A stretch of 64,000 nt of DNA from NCBI GenBank assembly GCA_003162055.1, contig PMNA01000021.1:71342-135341 (forward strand), in the 5' to 3' direction. Below are positions 28,148 through 37,686 of the stretch, piece after piece. Position numbers and translations under genes: made by a program. The stretch's first letter is position 1, and each line of letters begins with the position of its first letter. Under the pieces are notes generated by a model. That model saw only the letters and a program-made list of their open reading frames with translations, did no database searches and was not told where the DNA came from. Source of the DNA: Actinomycetota bacterium. Lineage in GTDB: Bacteria > Actinomycetota > Thermoleophilia > Gaiellales > Gaiellaceae.

Positions 28148-29438
28148 TGAGACCCGCACCATCAAGACCGATTACCTGGCCCGAGTCGAGGGCGAGGGCG
28201 GAATGCTCATTCGCCTCAAGGGAGGCGAGATCGAAGAGGTCAAGCTCAACATCTTCGAGCCGCCGCGCTTCTTCGAAGCCTTCCTGCGCGGCCGCTACTT
28301 CACCGAGGCGCCCGACATCACCGCTCGCATCTGCGGCATCTGCCCGGTCGCCTATCAGACCGCGGCGATCAACTCGATGGAGTCGATCTGCGGCGTCAAG
28401 GTCGAGCCCGAGATCAAGGAGCTCAGGCGCCTGCTCTACTGCGGCGAGTGGATCGAGAGCCACGCGCTCCACATCTACATGCTGCACGCCCCCGACTTCC
28501 TCGGCTATCCGAGCGCGATCGAAATCGCCGCGGATGCGCCCGAGATCGTCGAGACGGCGCTGCGCCTGAAGAAGATCGGCAACCACGTGATGACCGTCGT
28601 CGGCGGTCGCGAGATCCACCCGATCAACGTCAAGGTCGGCGGCTTCTACAAGGCGCCCGGCAAGGCCGAGCTGGAGGCGATGGTGCCCGATCTGGAGTGG
28701 GCGCTCGAGACCTCGCTAGAAACAGTCAAGTGGGCGAGCACGCTCGACTTCCCCGACTTCGAGATGGACTACGAGTTCGCCGCGCTCGATGCCGGCGGCG
28801 TCTATCCGATCGAGGGCGGCGAGCGCTTCGTCTCGAACCGCGGCCTCGACATCCCGATCGACGAGTTCTACGAGCACGTGGTCGAGGAGCACGCCAAGTA
28901 CGCGAACGCGCTGCAAGGCCACCTGAAGGAGCGCGGCTCCTATCTCGTCGGCCCGCTGGCCCGCTACGCGCTCTGGTACGACCTGCTCTCCGACGAGGCC
29001 AAGGCGGCCGCCGAGGGAATCGGCCTGCCGAAGGTGGTCACCAACCCGTTCAAGAGCATCCTCGTCCGCGCGGTCGAGTTGGTCGAGGTCTGCGTAGAGG
29101 CGCTGCGGCTGATCCGCGAGTACGAGCAGCCGGCCGAGGCGAGCCTTGAGGTCGTGCCCAAGGCCGGAGCCGCCTGCGGCGCCAGCGAGGCACCGCGCGG
29201 AACGCTCTGCCACCGCTACGAGATCGACGACAAGGGGATCATCCTCGACGCCACGATCACTCCGCCGACGGCGCAGAACCAGCCCCAGATCGAGGCCGAC
29301 CTGCGCGGCTTCGTGGGCCAGTTTATGGATCTTTCGAACGAGGAGCTGACGCTCCGCTGCGAGCAGGCGATCCGGAACTACGACCCCTGCATCTCCTGCG
29401 CCACGCACTTCCTGAACCTGGAGATCGAAAGAACTTGA
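28140..29438 (+). CDS. hydA: [NiFe]-hydrogenase large (alpha) subunit, group 3b-like
   Basis: The catalytic subunit has 432 residues. The L1 motif is [11 protein letters not shown] (C65, C68) and the L2 motif is DPCISCATH (C417, C420, H423), together providing the four Ni-Fe cysteine ligands. Residues 424-432 (FLNLEIERT) form the short C-terminal peptide removed by the maturation protease after metal insertion. With the diaphorase and the beta subunit it would form a cytoplasmic NAD(P)-linked bidirectional hydrogenase. In soil actinobacteria such enzymes are linked to fermentative hydrogen production under hypoxia (family knowledge). The start ATG 28140 lies inside hydD. Confidence 0.95.
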   Translation: MADETRTIKTDYLARVEGEGGMLIRLKGGEIEEVKLNIFEPPRFFEAFLRGRYFTEAPDITARICGICPVAYQTAAINSMESICGVKVEPEIKELRRLLYCGEWIESHALHIYMLHAPDFLGYPSAIEIAADAPEIVETALRLKKIGNHVMTVVGGREIHPINVKVGGFYKAPGKAELEAMVPDLEWALETSLETVKWASTLDFPDFEMDYEFAALDAGGVYPIEGGERFVSNRGLDIPIDEFYEHVVEEHAKYANALQGHLKERGSYLVGPLARYALWYDLLSDEAKAAAEGIGLPKVVTNPFKSILVRAVELVEVCVEALRLIREYEQPAEASLEVVPKAGAACGASEAPRGTLCHRYEIDDKGIILDATITPPTAQNQPQIEADLRGFVGQFMDLSNEELTLRCEQAIRNYDPCISCATHFLNLEIERT

Positions 29439-29902
29439 GCGGAATCCTCGTCGTCGGCACCGGCAACAGCTGGCGCGGCGACGACGCGGTAGGACTGGAA
29501 GTCGCAAGCGCTCTGCGCGGGCGACTTCCAGAGTCCGTGCGCGTGCTCGCCACCGAGGCCGAACAGTCGAGCCTGCTCGACGAATGGGAGGGCTGCGACA
29601 CGGTATTGATCGTGGACGCCGTCCACTCCGGCGCGCCGGCCGGGACGATTCACCGAGTCGATCTCAACGCCGAGGTCGTCCCGCACGCCGTGCTCCAGGG
29701 CTCGACCCACCACTTCTCGCTCGGCGACACGATCGAGCTGGCGCGCGCGCTCAAGCGCCTGCCGGCGAAGGCGCTTTTCCTCGGCATCGAAGGCGAGCAC
29801 TATGCTCCCGGCGAGCCGCTCTCTCCCGCGGTCGCGGCGGCCGTGCCCGCTATCGTCGAGGAGATCACCAAGGAAGTCGAAACGTTGCTGAACGGAAACT
29901 GA
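29435..29902 (+). CDS. Hydrogenase maturation endopeptidase (HycI/HoxW family)
   Basis: The 155-residue protease trims the large subunit C-terminus after nickel insertion. Family motifs are GTGNSWRGDDAVGLEV (with the metal-binding acidic residue near 16-17), VLIVDAVHSGAPAGT and STHHFSLGDTIELA. It starts with TTG overlapping the hydA stop by 4 bp and ends sharing one base with the hypA start. Its target is presumably the nine-residue HydA tail. Confidence 0.93.
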   Translation: MSGILVVGTGNSWRGDDAVGLEVASALRGRLPESVRVLATEAEQSSLLDEWEGCDTVLIVDAVHSGAPAGTIHRVDLNAEVVPHAVLQGSTHHFSLGDTIELARALKRLPAKALFLGIEGEHYAPGEPLSPAVAAAVPAIVEEITKEVETLLNGN

Positions 29903-30168
29903 TGCACGAGCAGGCCACAATTCGCGACCTCGTCACGACCGTTCTCAACGTCGCGCACGAGAACGACGCCAAGCGCGTCGTCCGCATCAAGGTCAAGCTG
30001 GGCGCGCTTTCCCACTTCACGCCCGAGCACTTCGAAGAGCACTGGGTCGATGCCGCCGCCGGAACGATCGCCGAGGGCTGCAAGATCGAGGCCGAGCTAT
30101 CCGAGGATCTGACCGACCCGAACGCTCAGGGCGTCGTACTCGAAGACGTCGAGATCGCGCTCGACTGA
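29902..30168 (+). CDS. hypA: HypA-like nickel protein lacking the zinc domain
   Basis: The 88-residue product starts MHEQATIRDLVTTVLNVA, with the nickel-binding MHE triplet, and continues with the HypA fold (VRIKVKLGALSHFTPEHFEEH, GTIAEGCKIEAEL). Normal HypA has 113-120 residues with two CxxC pairs forming a zinc site. Here that segment is absent: SEDLTDPNAQG leads straight into the last strand VVLEDVEIALD. The only cysteine is in EGCKIEA. No HypB gene is in the window. Either the protein delivers nickel without the zinc-regulated step, or it has another partner. It is the last gene of the hydrogenase operon. Confidence 0.82.
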   Translation: MHEQATIRDLVTTVLNVAHENDAKRVVRIKVKLGALSHFTPEHFEEHWVDAAAGTIAEGCKIEAELSEDLTDPNAQGVVLEDVEIALD

Positions 30169-30184
30169 GGCCGGCGCACGCTGA

Positions 30185-30335
30185 GACGTCGCACTTTCGT
30201 CACAAAGGTCTATTGACACGCCGCGATTCCTCTGAACGGTGTCTGACACCTTGATCCGATGCGTGGTGAACGTCACACTTTCGGCACGAAGTACCCCTTG
30301 AAGTGAAGCCTTACCTCTGAACGGTGTCTGACACC
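30185..30335. repeat. Two imperfect 66-67 bp direct repeats, each ending in a GGTGTCTGACACC palindrome
   Basis: Unit one is 30185-30250 and unit two is 30269-30335. Both start near a CGTC-CACTTTCG motif and end in an identical 22-base stretch (30229-30250 and 30314-30335). The last 13 bases of that stretch, GGTGTCTGACACC, can fold as a 6-bp hairpin. They lie in the 282-bp gap after hypA. The palindrome resembles REP-type intergenic repeats. No transposase gene is nearby. Confidence 0.72.
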
Positions 30336-30384
30336 GCGGGTACCCGCGCTCTTCTTTGGGACCGGTGCGAGACGTGCCCCAATC

Positions 30385-30426
30385 GCTTGCGTGATTCTCG
30401 AGGATATCGAGATCGCGCTCGAATAA
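30385..30426 (+). pseudogene. Remnant of a second hypA 3' end
   Basis: Codons 30391-30426 read VILEDIEIALE followed by TAA, against VVLEDVEIALD followed by TGA at the end of the intact hypA (30133-30168). The nucleotide differences fall mainly at third codon positions or give conservative changes, which suggests both once evolved as coding sequence. Upstream the frame is open only to a stop at 30304, and no HypA-like sequence or start codon is seen. The fossil lies beyond the two palindrome-bearing repeats. Confidence 0.6.
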
Positions 30427-30450
30427 ATAAACGCGGCAAGGAGCGCTCGC

Positions 30451-31053
30451 CTAGCCGAGCATGAGTTCGTCGCTGAGCACGTCCTCGTCGTACAGCGCCC
30501 GGATGACCTCGTCCTGCTCGCGTATAACCACCGACAGCCAGTCGCTGAAGCCGGACAGCTTGCCGTAGAGCTTACGACCGCTCGTATCGAGATAGGCGAC
30601 GTCGTACTCGTTCTCAGGGCGACCGGGCTCGACCACAAAGGACCACTCGTTGCCGTTCGCGTCAAGCCCGAACGGGATGAGGTTGCCATAACGAGTCTCA
30701 CCGCCGTCGCGAAACGGGATCGTTTCGTCGGACTCGCCTTCGCGCGTAATGTCCTGGATCGCCATGATCTGCGTGTTGCCACCGCCGACGGCGCTAACCT
30801 CCTGAAGCTCGAAAAGGTACGCGCCATTGCTGTACTGGGTCACGAATTGCCTGTACGACTCCGGTAGTGGATGACCAATCGCCGCCTCGGTCTTCTCAAC
30901 CTCGCCAATCGGCGCGGGTGAGTAGGTTTCGTGTTGGCCTTCGGTTCGCAGCTGCTTGAGTAGCTCGTCGATGGTCAATAGTGGCGCCGCCTTCCTCGCG
31001 CCGGTCTTAATAGCTATCTCGTCACCGCCAAACGATAACGGGTAGTACGGCAA
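30451..31053 (-). CDS. SMI1/KNR4 (SUKH) family protein
   Basis: The product contains a SUKH domain: EVEKTEAAIGHPLPESYRQF, then VTQYSNGAYLFE, then ETRYGNLIPFGLDANGNEW with the C-terminal helices. SUKH proteins often act as immunity proteins against polymorphic toxins, but no toxin is next to this one. The TTG at 31053 lies right at the tail of the ppdK terminator hairpin, so the first 25 residues may not be real. An in-frame TTG at 30978 (TIDELLKQLR) would give 175 residues. The gene is convergent with the hydrogenase operon. Confidence 0.72.
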   Translation of the reverse strand: MPYYPLSFGGDEIAIKTGARKAAPLLTIDELLKQLRTEGQHETYSPAPIGEVEKTEAAIGHPLPESYRQFVTQYSNGAYLFELQEVSAVGGGNTQIMAIQDITREGESDETIPFRDGGETRYGNLIPFGLDANGNEWSFVVEPGRPENEYDVAYLDTSGRKLYGKLSGFSDWLSVVIREQDEVIRALYDEDVLSDELMLG

Positions 31054-31083
31054 GAAAGGGGCGCCGCCTCTCGGCGGCGCCCC
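31052..31083 (-). terminator. Intrinsic terminator of ppdK
   Basis: On the minus strand the arms GGGGCGCCGCC (31083-31073) and GGCGGCGCCCC (31068-31058) pair perfectly over 11 bp with a GAGA loop and are followed by TTTCTTG. It lies 28 bp after the ppdK stop codon. It also sets a limit on where the downstream SUKH gene can start. Confidence 0.85.
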
Positions 31084-31110
31084 AGTACTACCTCTGTGTC
31101 TCTACGTCGA

Positions 31111-33729
31111 TTACTCGTGCGTCATGGCCTGGGCTTCGCGGAGCGAGAGCCCTGCCGCGGTGTTCGCCGCTTCGTTCAACGCCGCCTGCGCCGCGGCCAA
31201 ACGGGCGAGCGGAACCCTGAAAGGCGAGCAGCTCACATAGTCCAGGCCGATGTTATGGCAGAAGGTCACGGAGACGGGATCGCCGCCGTGCTCGCCGCAG
31301 ATACCGGTCGTGAGGTTCTCCTTCACGCTGCGACCGCGCTCCAGGCCCAGCTTCATCAAATCACCGACGCCGTCTTGGTCGAGCGAGGCGAACGGATTCT
31401 GCGCGATGACGCCATCCTCGATGTACTTGGTCAGGAACTTACCCTCGGCGTCGTCGCGGGAGATGCCCATCGTCGTCTGGGTCAGGTCGTTGGTGCCGAA
31501 GGAGAAGAAGTCGGCGTACTCGGCGATCTCGTCCGCGCACACGCAGGCCCGCGGTAGCTCGATCATCGTGCCGATCGGGAACTCTCCGGCCTCTTCCTCG
31601 GCGATGACCTTCTCGGTCAGCTCGCGCATGCGCTTGAGCTCCTCGGCGAAGCCGATCAGCGGATGCATGATCTCGGCCTCCGGCCGCTTACCGGTGCGCT
31701 TCTCTACGGCCTTGGAGGCCCGCACGATCGCCCGCACCTGCATCTCGTATATCTCTGGATAGAGGATGCCAAGGCGCGAGCCGCGGGTGCCGAGCATCGG
31801 GTTGAACTCGTGCAGCGCGATGATCCGCTCGCGGATGACCGGGTCGTCCGTCTCCTCCAGCTTGGGCAGGAACTCGTGCAGCGGCGGGTCGAGCAGACGG
31901 ACCACGATCGGCAGGCCCTCCATCGCCTCGAAGATGCCCTCGAAGTCGGACTGCTGCATCGGCAGCAGCTTGTCGAGCTCCTTCTGACGATCCACGGTTG
32001 TCGTCGCCAGGATCATCTTCTGTACGACCGGGAGCCGCTCGACGGCCATGAACATGTGCTCGGTACGGCACAGTCCGATGCCCTCGGCGCCGAACTCGCG
32101 TGCCTTGGCCGCATCGTCGGGAGTGTCGCCGTTGGCCCGCACGCCCAGGCGGCGGAAGCTATCGGCCCACTCCAGGATGACGCGGAAGTCGTCGTTGATC
32201 GAGGGCGGGACCAGCGGCACCGCGCCGATGATGACGCTGCCGTTACCGCCGTCGATGGTGATGATCTCGCCCTCGCTGATGGTCTTGCCGTTCAGGCTCG
32301 CCTTCTTGGCGTCGAGGTCGAGCACCAGCGCCTCGCAGCCGGCGACGCAGGGAATGCCCAGGCCGCGGGCGACGACCGAGGCGTGCGAGGTCATGCCGCC
32401 GCGGGTCGTGAGTACGCCCTTGGACTCGAGCATGCCGTGAATGTCGTCCGGCGTCGTCTCGGGACGAATCAGGATGATGTCTTCCGTCTTCCCGAGCTCG
32501 GCGGCTGTATCGGCGTCGAAGATGGCCTTACCGCTGGCGGCGCCGGGAGAGGCGTTCAGGCCCTTGGCGGCAACTTCGATCTTGGCCTTGGGATCGATCA
32601 TCGGGTGCAGCAGCTGATTGAGCTGATCGGGGTTGATCCGCTTGACGGCCTCTTCCTTGTCGATCAGGCCCTCTTCCACCATCGAGACTGCGGCTCTCAA
32701 CGCGGCGCTGCCGGTGCGCTTGGCCGATCTGGTCTGGAGCAGGTAGAGCTTGCCCTCGTCGACCGTGAACTCCATGTCCTGCATGTCGTGGTAGTACTGC
32801 TCGAGCGTCTTCATCGACTCGACCAGCTCCTTGAAGGCCTGCGGGAAGGGCTTCTCCATCTGCTCGAGCGGCTGCGGCGTGCGGATGCCCGCCACGACGT
32901 CCTCGCCCTGAGCGTTGAGCAGGAATTCGCCGTACAGGCCCTGCTCGCCGGTGGACGGGTTACGCGTGAAGCAGACGCCGGTACCGCAGTTGTCGCCGCG
33001 GTTTCCGAACACCATCTGGCAGACGTTGACCGCCGTGCCGAGGTCGTGCGGAATGCCGGCGTGATCGCGGTAGACGCGGGCGCGCGGAGTCTCCCAGGAA
33101 TCGAAGACGGCTTCGACCGAGTGCATCAGCTGCTCGCGCGGATCCTGCGGGAACTTGCGGCCCCTCTCCTTCTCGTAGATGGCGATGAAGGTGTCGGCCA
33201 GCTCCTTGAGATCGTTGGCATTGAGCTCGGCGTCGTTCTTGACCCCGCGCTTCTTCTTCATCCCGGTCAGTGCGTCCTCGAACAGGTTCGGCTCGATGCC
33301 GTCGACGACCTCGCCGTACATCTGGACCAGGCGGCGATAGCAGTCGTAGGCGAAGCGGGAGTTGCCCGTCGTCTCGGCCAGCCCGGCCGCCGCGGCGTCG
33401 TTGAGACCGAGGTTGAGGATGGTGTCCATCATCCCCGGCATCGAGACGGCGGCGCCGGAGCGCACCGATACGAGCAGCGGATCCTTCAGATCGCCGAACT
33501 TCTTGCCCGACTTCTTCTCGAGGCGAACGATGGCCTCGTCCACTTCCTTGTCCAGCCCTGTCGGAACCTTTCCCTCGCGCATGTACGCGCGGCAAGCATC
33601 AGTCGAGACGGTGAAACCGCCGCAAACCGGCATCCCGATCTGCGTCATTTCCGCAAGACCGGCTCCCTTGCCGCCGAGTAATGCCTTACCGCCCTCGGAC
33701 GGTTGATCAAAATCCCAGACGTAGCGCAT
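31111..33729 (-). CDS. ppdK: Pyruvate, phosphate dikinase
   Basis: The 872-residue enzyme interconverts pyruvate, ATP and phosphate with PEP, AMP and pyrophosphate. The ATP-grasp domain starts LLGGKGAGLAEMTQIGMPV. The swivelling phosphohistidine domain has GGMTSHASVVARGLGIPCVA with the catalytic His. The C-terminal PEP barrel has GLCRTEHMF, MLGTRGSRLGI, SFGTNDLTQTT and the catalytic Cys in GICGEHGGDP. Length is normal. GAAAGGGA lies nine bases before the ATG. In an organism with a fermentative hydrogenase it may serve gluconeogenesis or pyrophosphate-linked glycolysis. It is divergent from leuA across about 550 bp and ends at a strong terminator. Confidence 0.97.
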   Translation of the reverse strand: MRYVWDFDQPSEGGKALLGGKGAGLAEMTQIGMPVCGGFTVSTDACRAYMREGKVPTGLDKEVDEAIVRLEKKSGKKFGDLKDPLLVSVRSGAAVSMPGMMDTILNLGLNDAAAAGLAETTGNSRFAYDCYRRLVQMYGEVVDGIEPNLFEDALTGMKKKRGVKNDAELNANDLKELADTFIAIYEKERGRKFPQDPREQLMHSVEAVFDSWETPRARVYRDHAGIPHDLGTAVNVCQMVFGNRGDNCGTGVCFTRNPSTGEQGLYGEFLLNAQGEDVVAGIRTPQPLEQMEKPFPQAFKELVESMKTLEQYYHDMQDMEFTVDEGKLYLLQTRSAKRTGSAALRAAVSMVEEGLIDKEEAVKRINPDQLNQLLHPMIDPKAKIEVAAKGLNASPGAASGKAIFDADTAAELGKTEDIILIRPETTPDDIHGMLESKGVLTTRGGMTSHASVVARGLGIPCVAGCEALVLDLDAKKASLNGKTISEGEIITIDGGNGSVIIGAVPLVPPSINDDFRVILEWADSFRRLGVRANGDTPDDAAKAREFGAEGIGLCRTEHMFMAVERLPVVQKMILATTTVDRQKELDKLLPMQQSDFEGIFEAMEGLPIVVRLLDPPLHEFLPKLEETDDPVIRERIIALHEFNPMLGTRGSRLGILYPEIYEMQVRAIVRASKAVEKRTGKRPEAEIMHPLIGFAEELKRMRELTEKVIAEEEAGEFPIGTMIELPRACVCADEIAEYADFFSFGTNDLTQTTMGISRDDAEGKFLTKYIEDGVIAQNPFASLDQDGVGDLMKLGLERGRSVKENLTTGICGEHGGDPVSVTFCHNIGLDYVSCSPFRVPLARLAAAQAALNEAANTAAGLSLREAQAMTHE

Positions 33730-34136
33730 CTGTCTGTCCCTTTCTTCTCGTGTTTAAGCGTCTACGTCGAGTCTGTGGCTCTGTGGAAGAAGCCTGCCCA
33801 CCCGATCGGTGGCATGGCAGCGCGGGCGCTCGGCCCGAAAGGCTCCCGATAAGAATGCGCACGCCAACCGCACTTCGGTGGCGCGCGAGCGAAGCGCCTC
33901 TGCGCTCATTTCTCCTGCCATAGTCACTACTCGACGATTGTTCGAACAACGCCACCCACTCGGGGTAGGCGTCCTCATGGCAAAGAAGTATCAAAGACGG
34001 CCCTGCGGCGGGCGGGAGAACCGTGCGGCGAAACGATTCTGCGGCTTCTTTGCGCGTCGTTTGCGGGTTCCTTGCGCGAATGCTGTGACGCAATTTTCTT
34101 GCGTACGGGCGCCGCCGCAGATAACCTCCGAAGCGG
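33730..34136. other. Intergenic region between ppdK and leuA
   Basis: No convincing gene is seen. The longest open frames (for example 33754-33978 minus, 33809-34174 plus) have unnatural composition and no homology I recognise. One perfect 12-bp palindrome, TTGTTCGAACAA, lies at 33938-33949 and could bind a regulator of either gene. Near 34099-34125 a TTGCGT and a GATAAC could form a weak promoter for the leuA leader. The ppdK 5' leader is GC-rich with several possible hairpins but matches no riboswitch I know. Confidence 0.5.
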
Positions 34137-34177
34137 ATGTTCATGCAAACGAAGAGCCAGACCCTCCTGCTTAGCTT

Positions 34178-34193
<16 letters not shown>
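34137..34193 (+). CDS. leuL: leuA leader peptide with leucine codon run
   Basis: A short frame starts at ATG 34137 (or 34143) and ends at TAA 34191, coding for MFMQTKSQTLLLSLATAG. Four leucine codons (CTC CTG CTT, then TTG after one Ser codon) lie at 34164-34178, next to a stable hairpin. The next structure is a terminator, and leuA follows. This is the classical design of a leucine attenuation leader: stalling on scarce Leu-tRNA would change the folding downstream. It is too short for ordinary gene finding, but the Leu codons, position and hairpins agree with one another. Confidence 0.82.
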
Positions 34194-35957
<1,764 letters not shown>

Positions 35958-35988
35958 AGCGGAATGAGCTCGAAGAAGGGGTCGCTGC

Positions 35989-36576
35989 TCAGCGCTTGAC
36001 CGCGAAATCAGCGGTCACGAGCATCACTGTGCGGCCCCTGAAGATCCCGGCCCCGTGAGCCGAGCGGACCACGCCGACACCGAAAACTCTCCAGCGCCGC
36101 GAGAGCAGAACGGCTCGGTGCTCCGGGCTGGCCAGCCAGCGCTCGACGATCTCGTGCGGCTTCACTCGGGGCTCCGTCCAGAAGAGGTTCTCGCCCGCCG
36201 CGACGGTGTCGCCATAAAAACTCTTCACTCGTGTGAGGAAGCTGGCGCCGTTGGCCGAGGAGTGCGCGAAGTAGCCCTTGACGGCCATCTGCAGCGAGTG
36301 CTTGCCGGCGGAGCGCATCAGCCCGGGCACGAGCCGTAGCGTGCACAGGCCGTGGCGCTTACGCGTCGCGTCGATCGTCGCGGCGAGGCGCTTCTCGTAG
36401 CGAGTCATGCTCGTGACCGAAGACTTCTTTGCGGCCCTCGTCTGCGAATTGGCAACGCCGCCCTGGGTCAGCGAAAGAACGGCGATGAACAGCGCCAGCG
36501 CGAGCATGATTACCAACCGGCGCCGGTCGCGCGCAGGTCCGCTGCTTGATTGCCTCAATGTTCCTGCCGTGTCCAC
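35989..36576 (-). CDS. Secreted CAP/SCP-domain protein
   Basis: The 195-residue protein starts with GTG at 36576 and has a signal anchor or signal peptide (about 20-43; LVIMLALALFIAVLSLTQGG). The rest is a CAP superfamily domain: HSLQMAVKGYFAHSSANG, then AAGENLFWTEPRVKPHEIVE, then WLASPEHRAVLLSRRWRVFG, with the two conserved His residues. Bacterial CAP proteins (YkwD-like) are extracytoplasmic, with mostly unknown roles in the envelope. It is convergent with leuA (31 bp) and divergent from the sortase gene. Confidence 0.85.
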   Translation of the reverse strand: MDTAGTLRQSSSGPARDRRRLVIMLALALFIAVLSLTQGGVANSQTRAAKKSSVTSMTRYEKRLAATIDATRKRHGLCTLRLVPGLMRSAGKHSLQMAVKGYFAHSSANGASFLTRVKSFYGDTVAAGENLFWTEPRVKPHEIVERWLASPEHRAVLLSRRWRVFGVGVVRSAHGAGIFRGRTVMLVTADFAVKR

Positions 36577-36810
36577 TTGGCTTCCCCCGCGGCCGCACTT
36601 CGAGTGGCTAACGTCCTCTGCAGCATCCTAGAGAATCCACGTACTCGCAGGGAGCAGAGCAGATGACTCGGATAGCGGCGCGAGCGTTCGGCTCCATAAG
36701 CGGGCGCGGCGCCGATCCAAGCGGCATGTTTGTGCCGAAAGCAGAGCCGCGCAGGTGCTGATCGTGCTTTTCCTTGGAGTGAAGATGCAACAACCGGGTA
36801 CGATCGCCGA

Positions 36811-37557
36811 ATGTCCGACGATTCGTCAGAGCGCGCTGGCGGCGAGAACGACGCGAGCGCCTTAGTGAGCCGTCCCGGCTCGCGAAAGCGGCGTTTCGCG
36901 AACCGCCTCGGGCTGGCGATCGCCGCCCTGGGGCTTGTCCTCATCGTCTGGGCGATCGTCATTCTCTTCTTCGGCGATCCCGTTACCGCCCTCTACCAGG
37001 ACTGGCGCCAGCATCAGATGTCGGGCCAGCTGAACAAGGAGTTCAAGCAGTTCAGTCCGTCCGCTCCCTTCTCGAAGAAGAGCAAACAGCCGTCGCCCAC
37101 CGCGATTCGCGGCGCTGCCTGGCGCTTCTCGCTCCAGGCCCACGCCGGACAGCCGATCGGTCGCATCGAGATTCCGCGCATCGGCCTGAACAAAGTGTTC
37201 GTCAACGGCACCGATTGGGCCACCGATCTGAGCCGTGGGCCGGGGCGCTATCCGCAGAGCTCCTGGCCGGGCATGGGGAAGGTCACGGCGATCGCCGGGC
37301 ATCGCACTACCTTCGGGGCCCCCTTCCGTCACATCGACGAGATTGCACGCGGCGATCGTATTCGGCTTCTGATGCCGTACGGCACCTTCACCTATCGTGT
37401 GTTCAGGCACGAGGTCGTTCCCTCGAACGACTGGAGCATCCTGCACAGGCGGCGCTTCGACACGCTCGTTCTCTCGGCTTGCCACCCGCTCTTCAGCGCT
37501 TCTCATCGCTGGATCGTCTTCGCGCGGCTGGTCGCGGTAACGCCGCCGGCGAGCTGA
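36811..37557 (+). CDS. Sortase (class D/E-like transpeptidase)
   Basis: I chose ATG 36811 as start, giving 248 residues. There is a cytoplasmic N-terminus, one membrane helix (about 33-57), a spacer, and a sortase beta barrel with catalytic H164 (IAGHRTTFGAPF), C224 (TLVLSACHPLF) and R233 (SHRWIVFARL). The absence of a C-terminal helix and the LSAC motif fit actinobacterial class D/E sortases, which attach LPxTG/LAxTG-type proteins to peptidoglycan. No obvious sorting-signal substrate is in the window. The gap of 234 bp to the divergent CAP gene shows nothing else clear. Confidence 0.9.
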   Translation: MSDDSSERAGGENDASALVSRPGSRKRRFANRLGLAIAALGLVLIVWAIVILFFGDPVTALYQDWRQHQMSGQLNKEFKQFSPSAPFSKKSKQPSPTAIRGAAWRFSLQAHAGQPIGRIEIPRIGLNKVFVNGTDWATDLSRGPGRYPQSSWPGMGKVTAIAGHRTTFGAPFRHIDEIARGDRIRLLMPYGTFTYRVFRHEVVPSNDWSILHRRRFDTLVLSACHPLFSASHRWIVFARLVAVTPPAS

Positions 37558-37686
37558 GCGAACTGTCGGGCCGTCCCCGGGGCGGCTAGATCTCCCTGCG
37601 CTCGACGTCTTTATGCCGCCTCGCGCGACCCACGCGTGTATGTTCCCGTGACCTTATGCGGAGCCGATTGAAGGGATAGATAAAGG

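Noticed and set aside
31663..33681. 672-codon plus-strand frame opposite ppdK
   Set aside because: Antisense shadow of a clearly identified PPDK gene; no domains are recognisable.
33754..33978. Small frame ending just upstream of ppdK, with a GGAGAA directly before an internal ATG
   Set aside because: The spacing from the purine-rich motif to the ATG is too short, and the peptide has no recognisable features.
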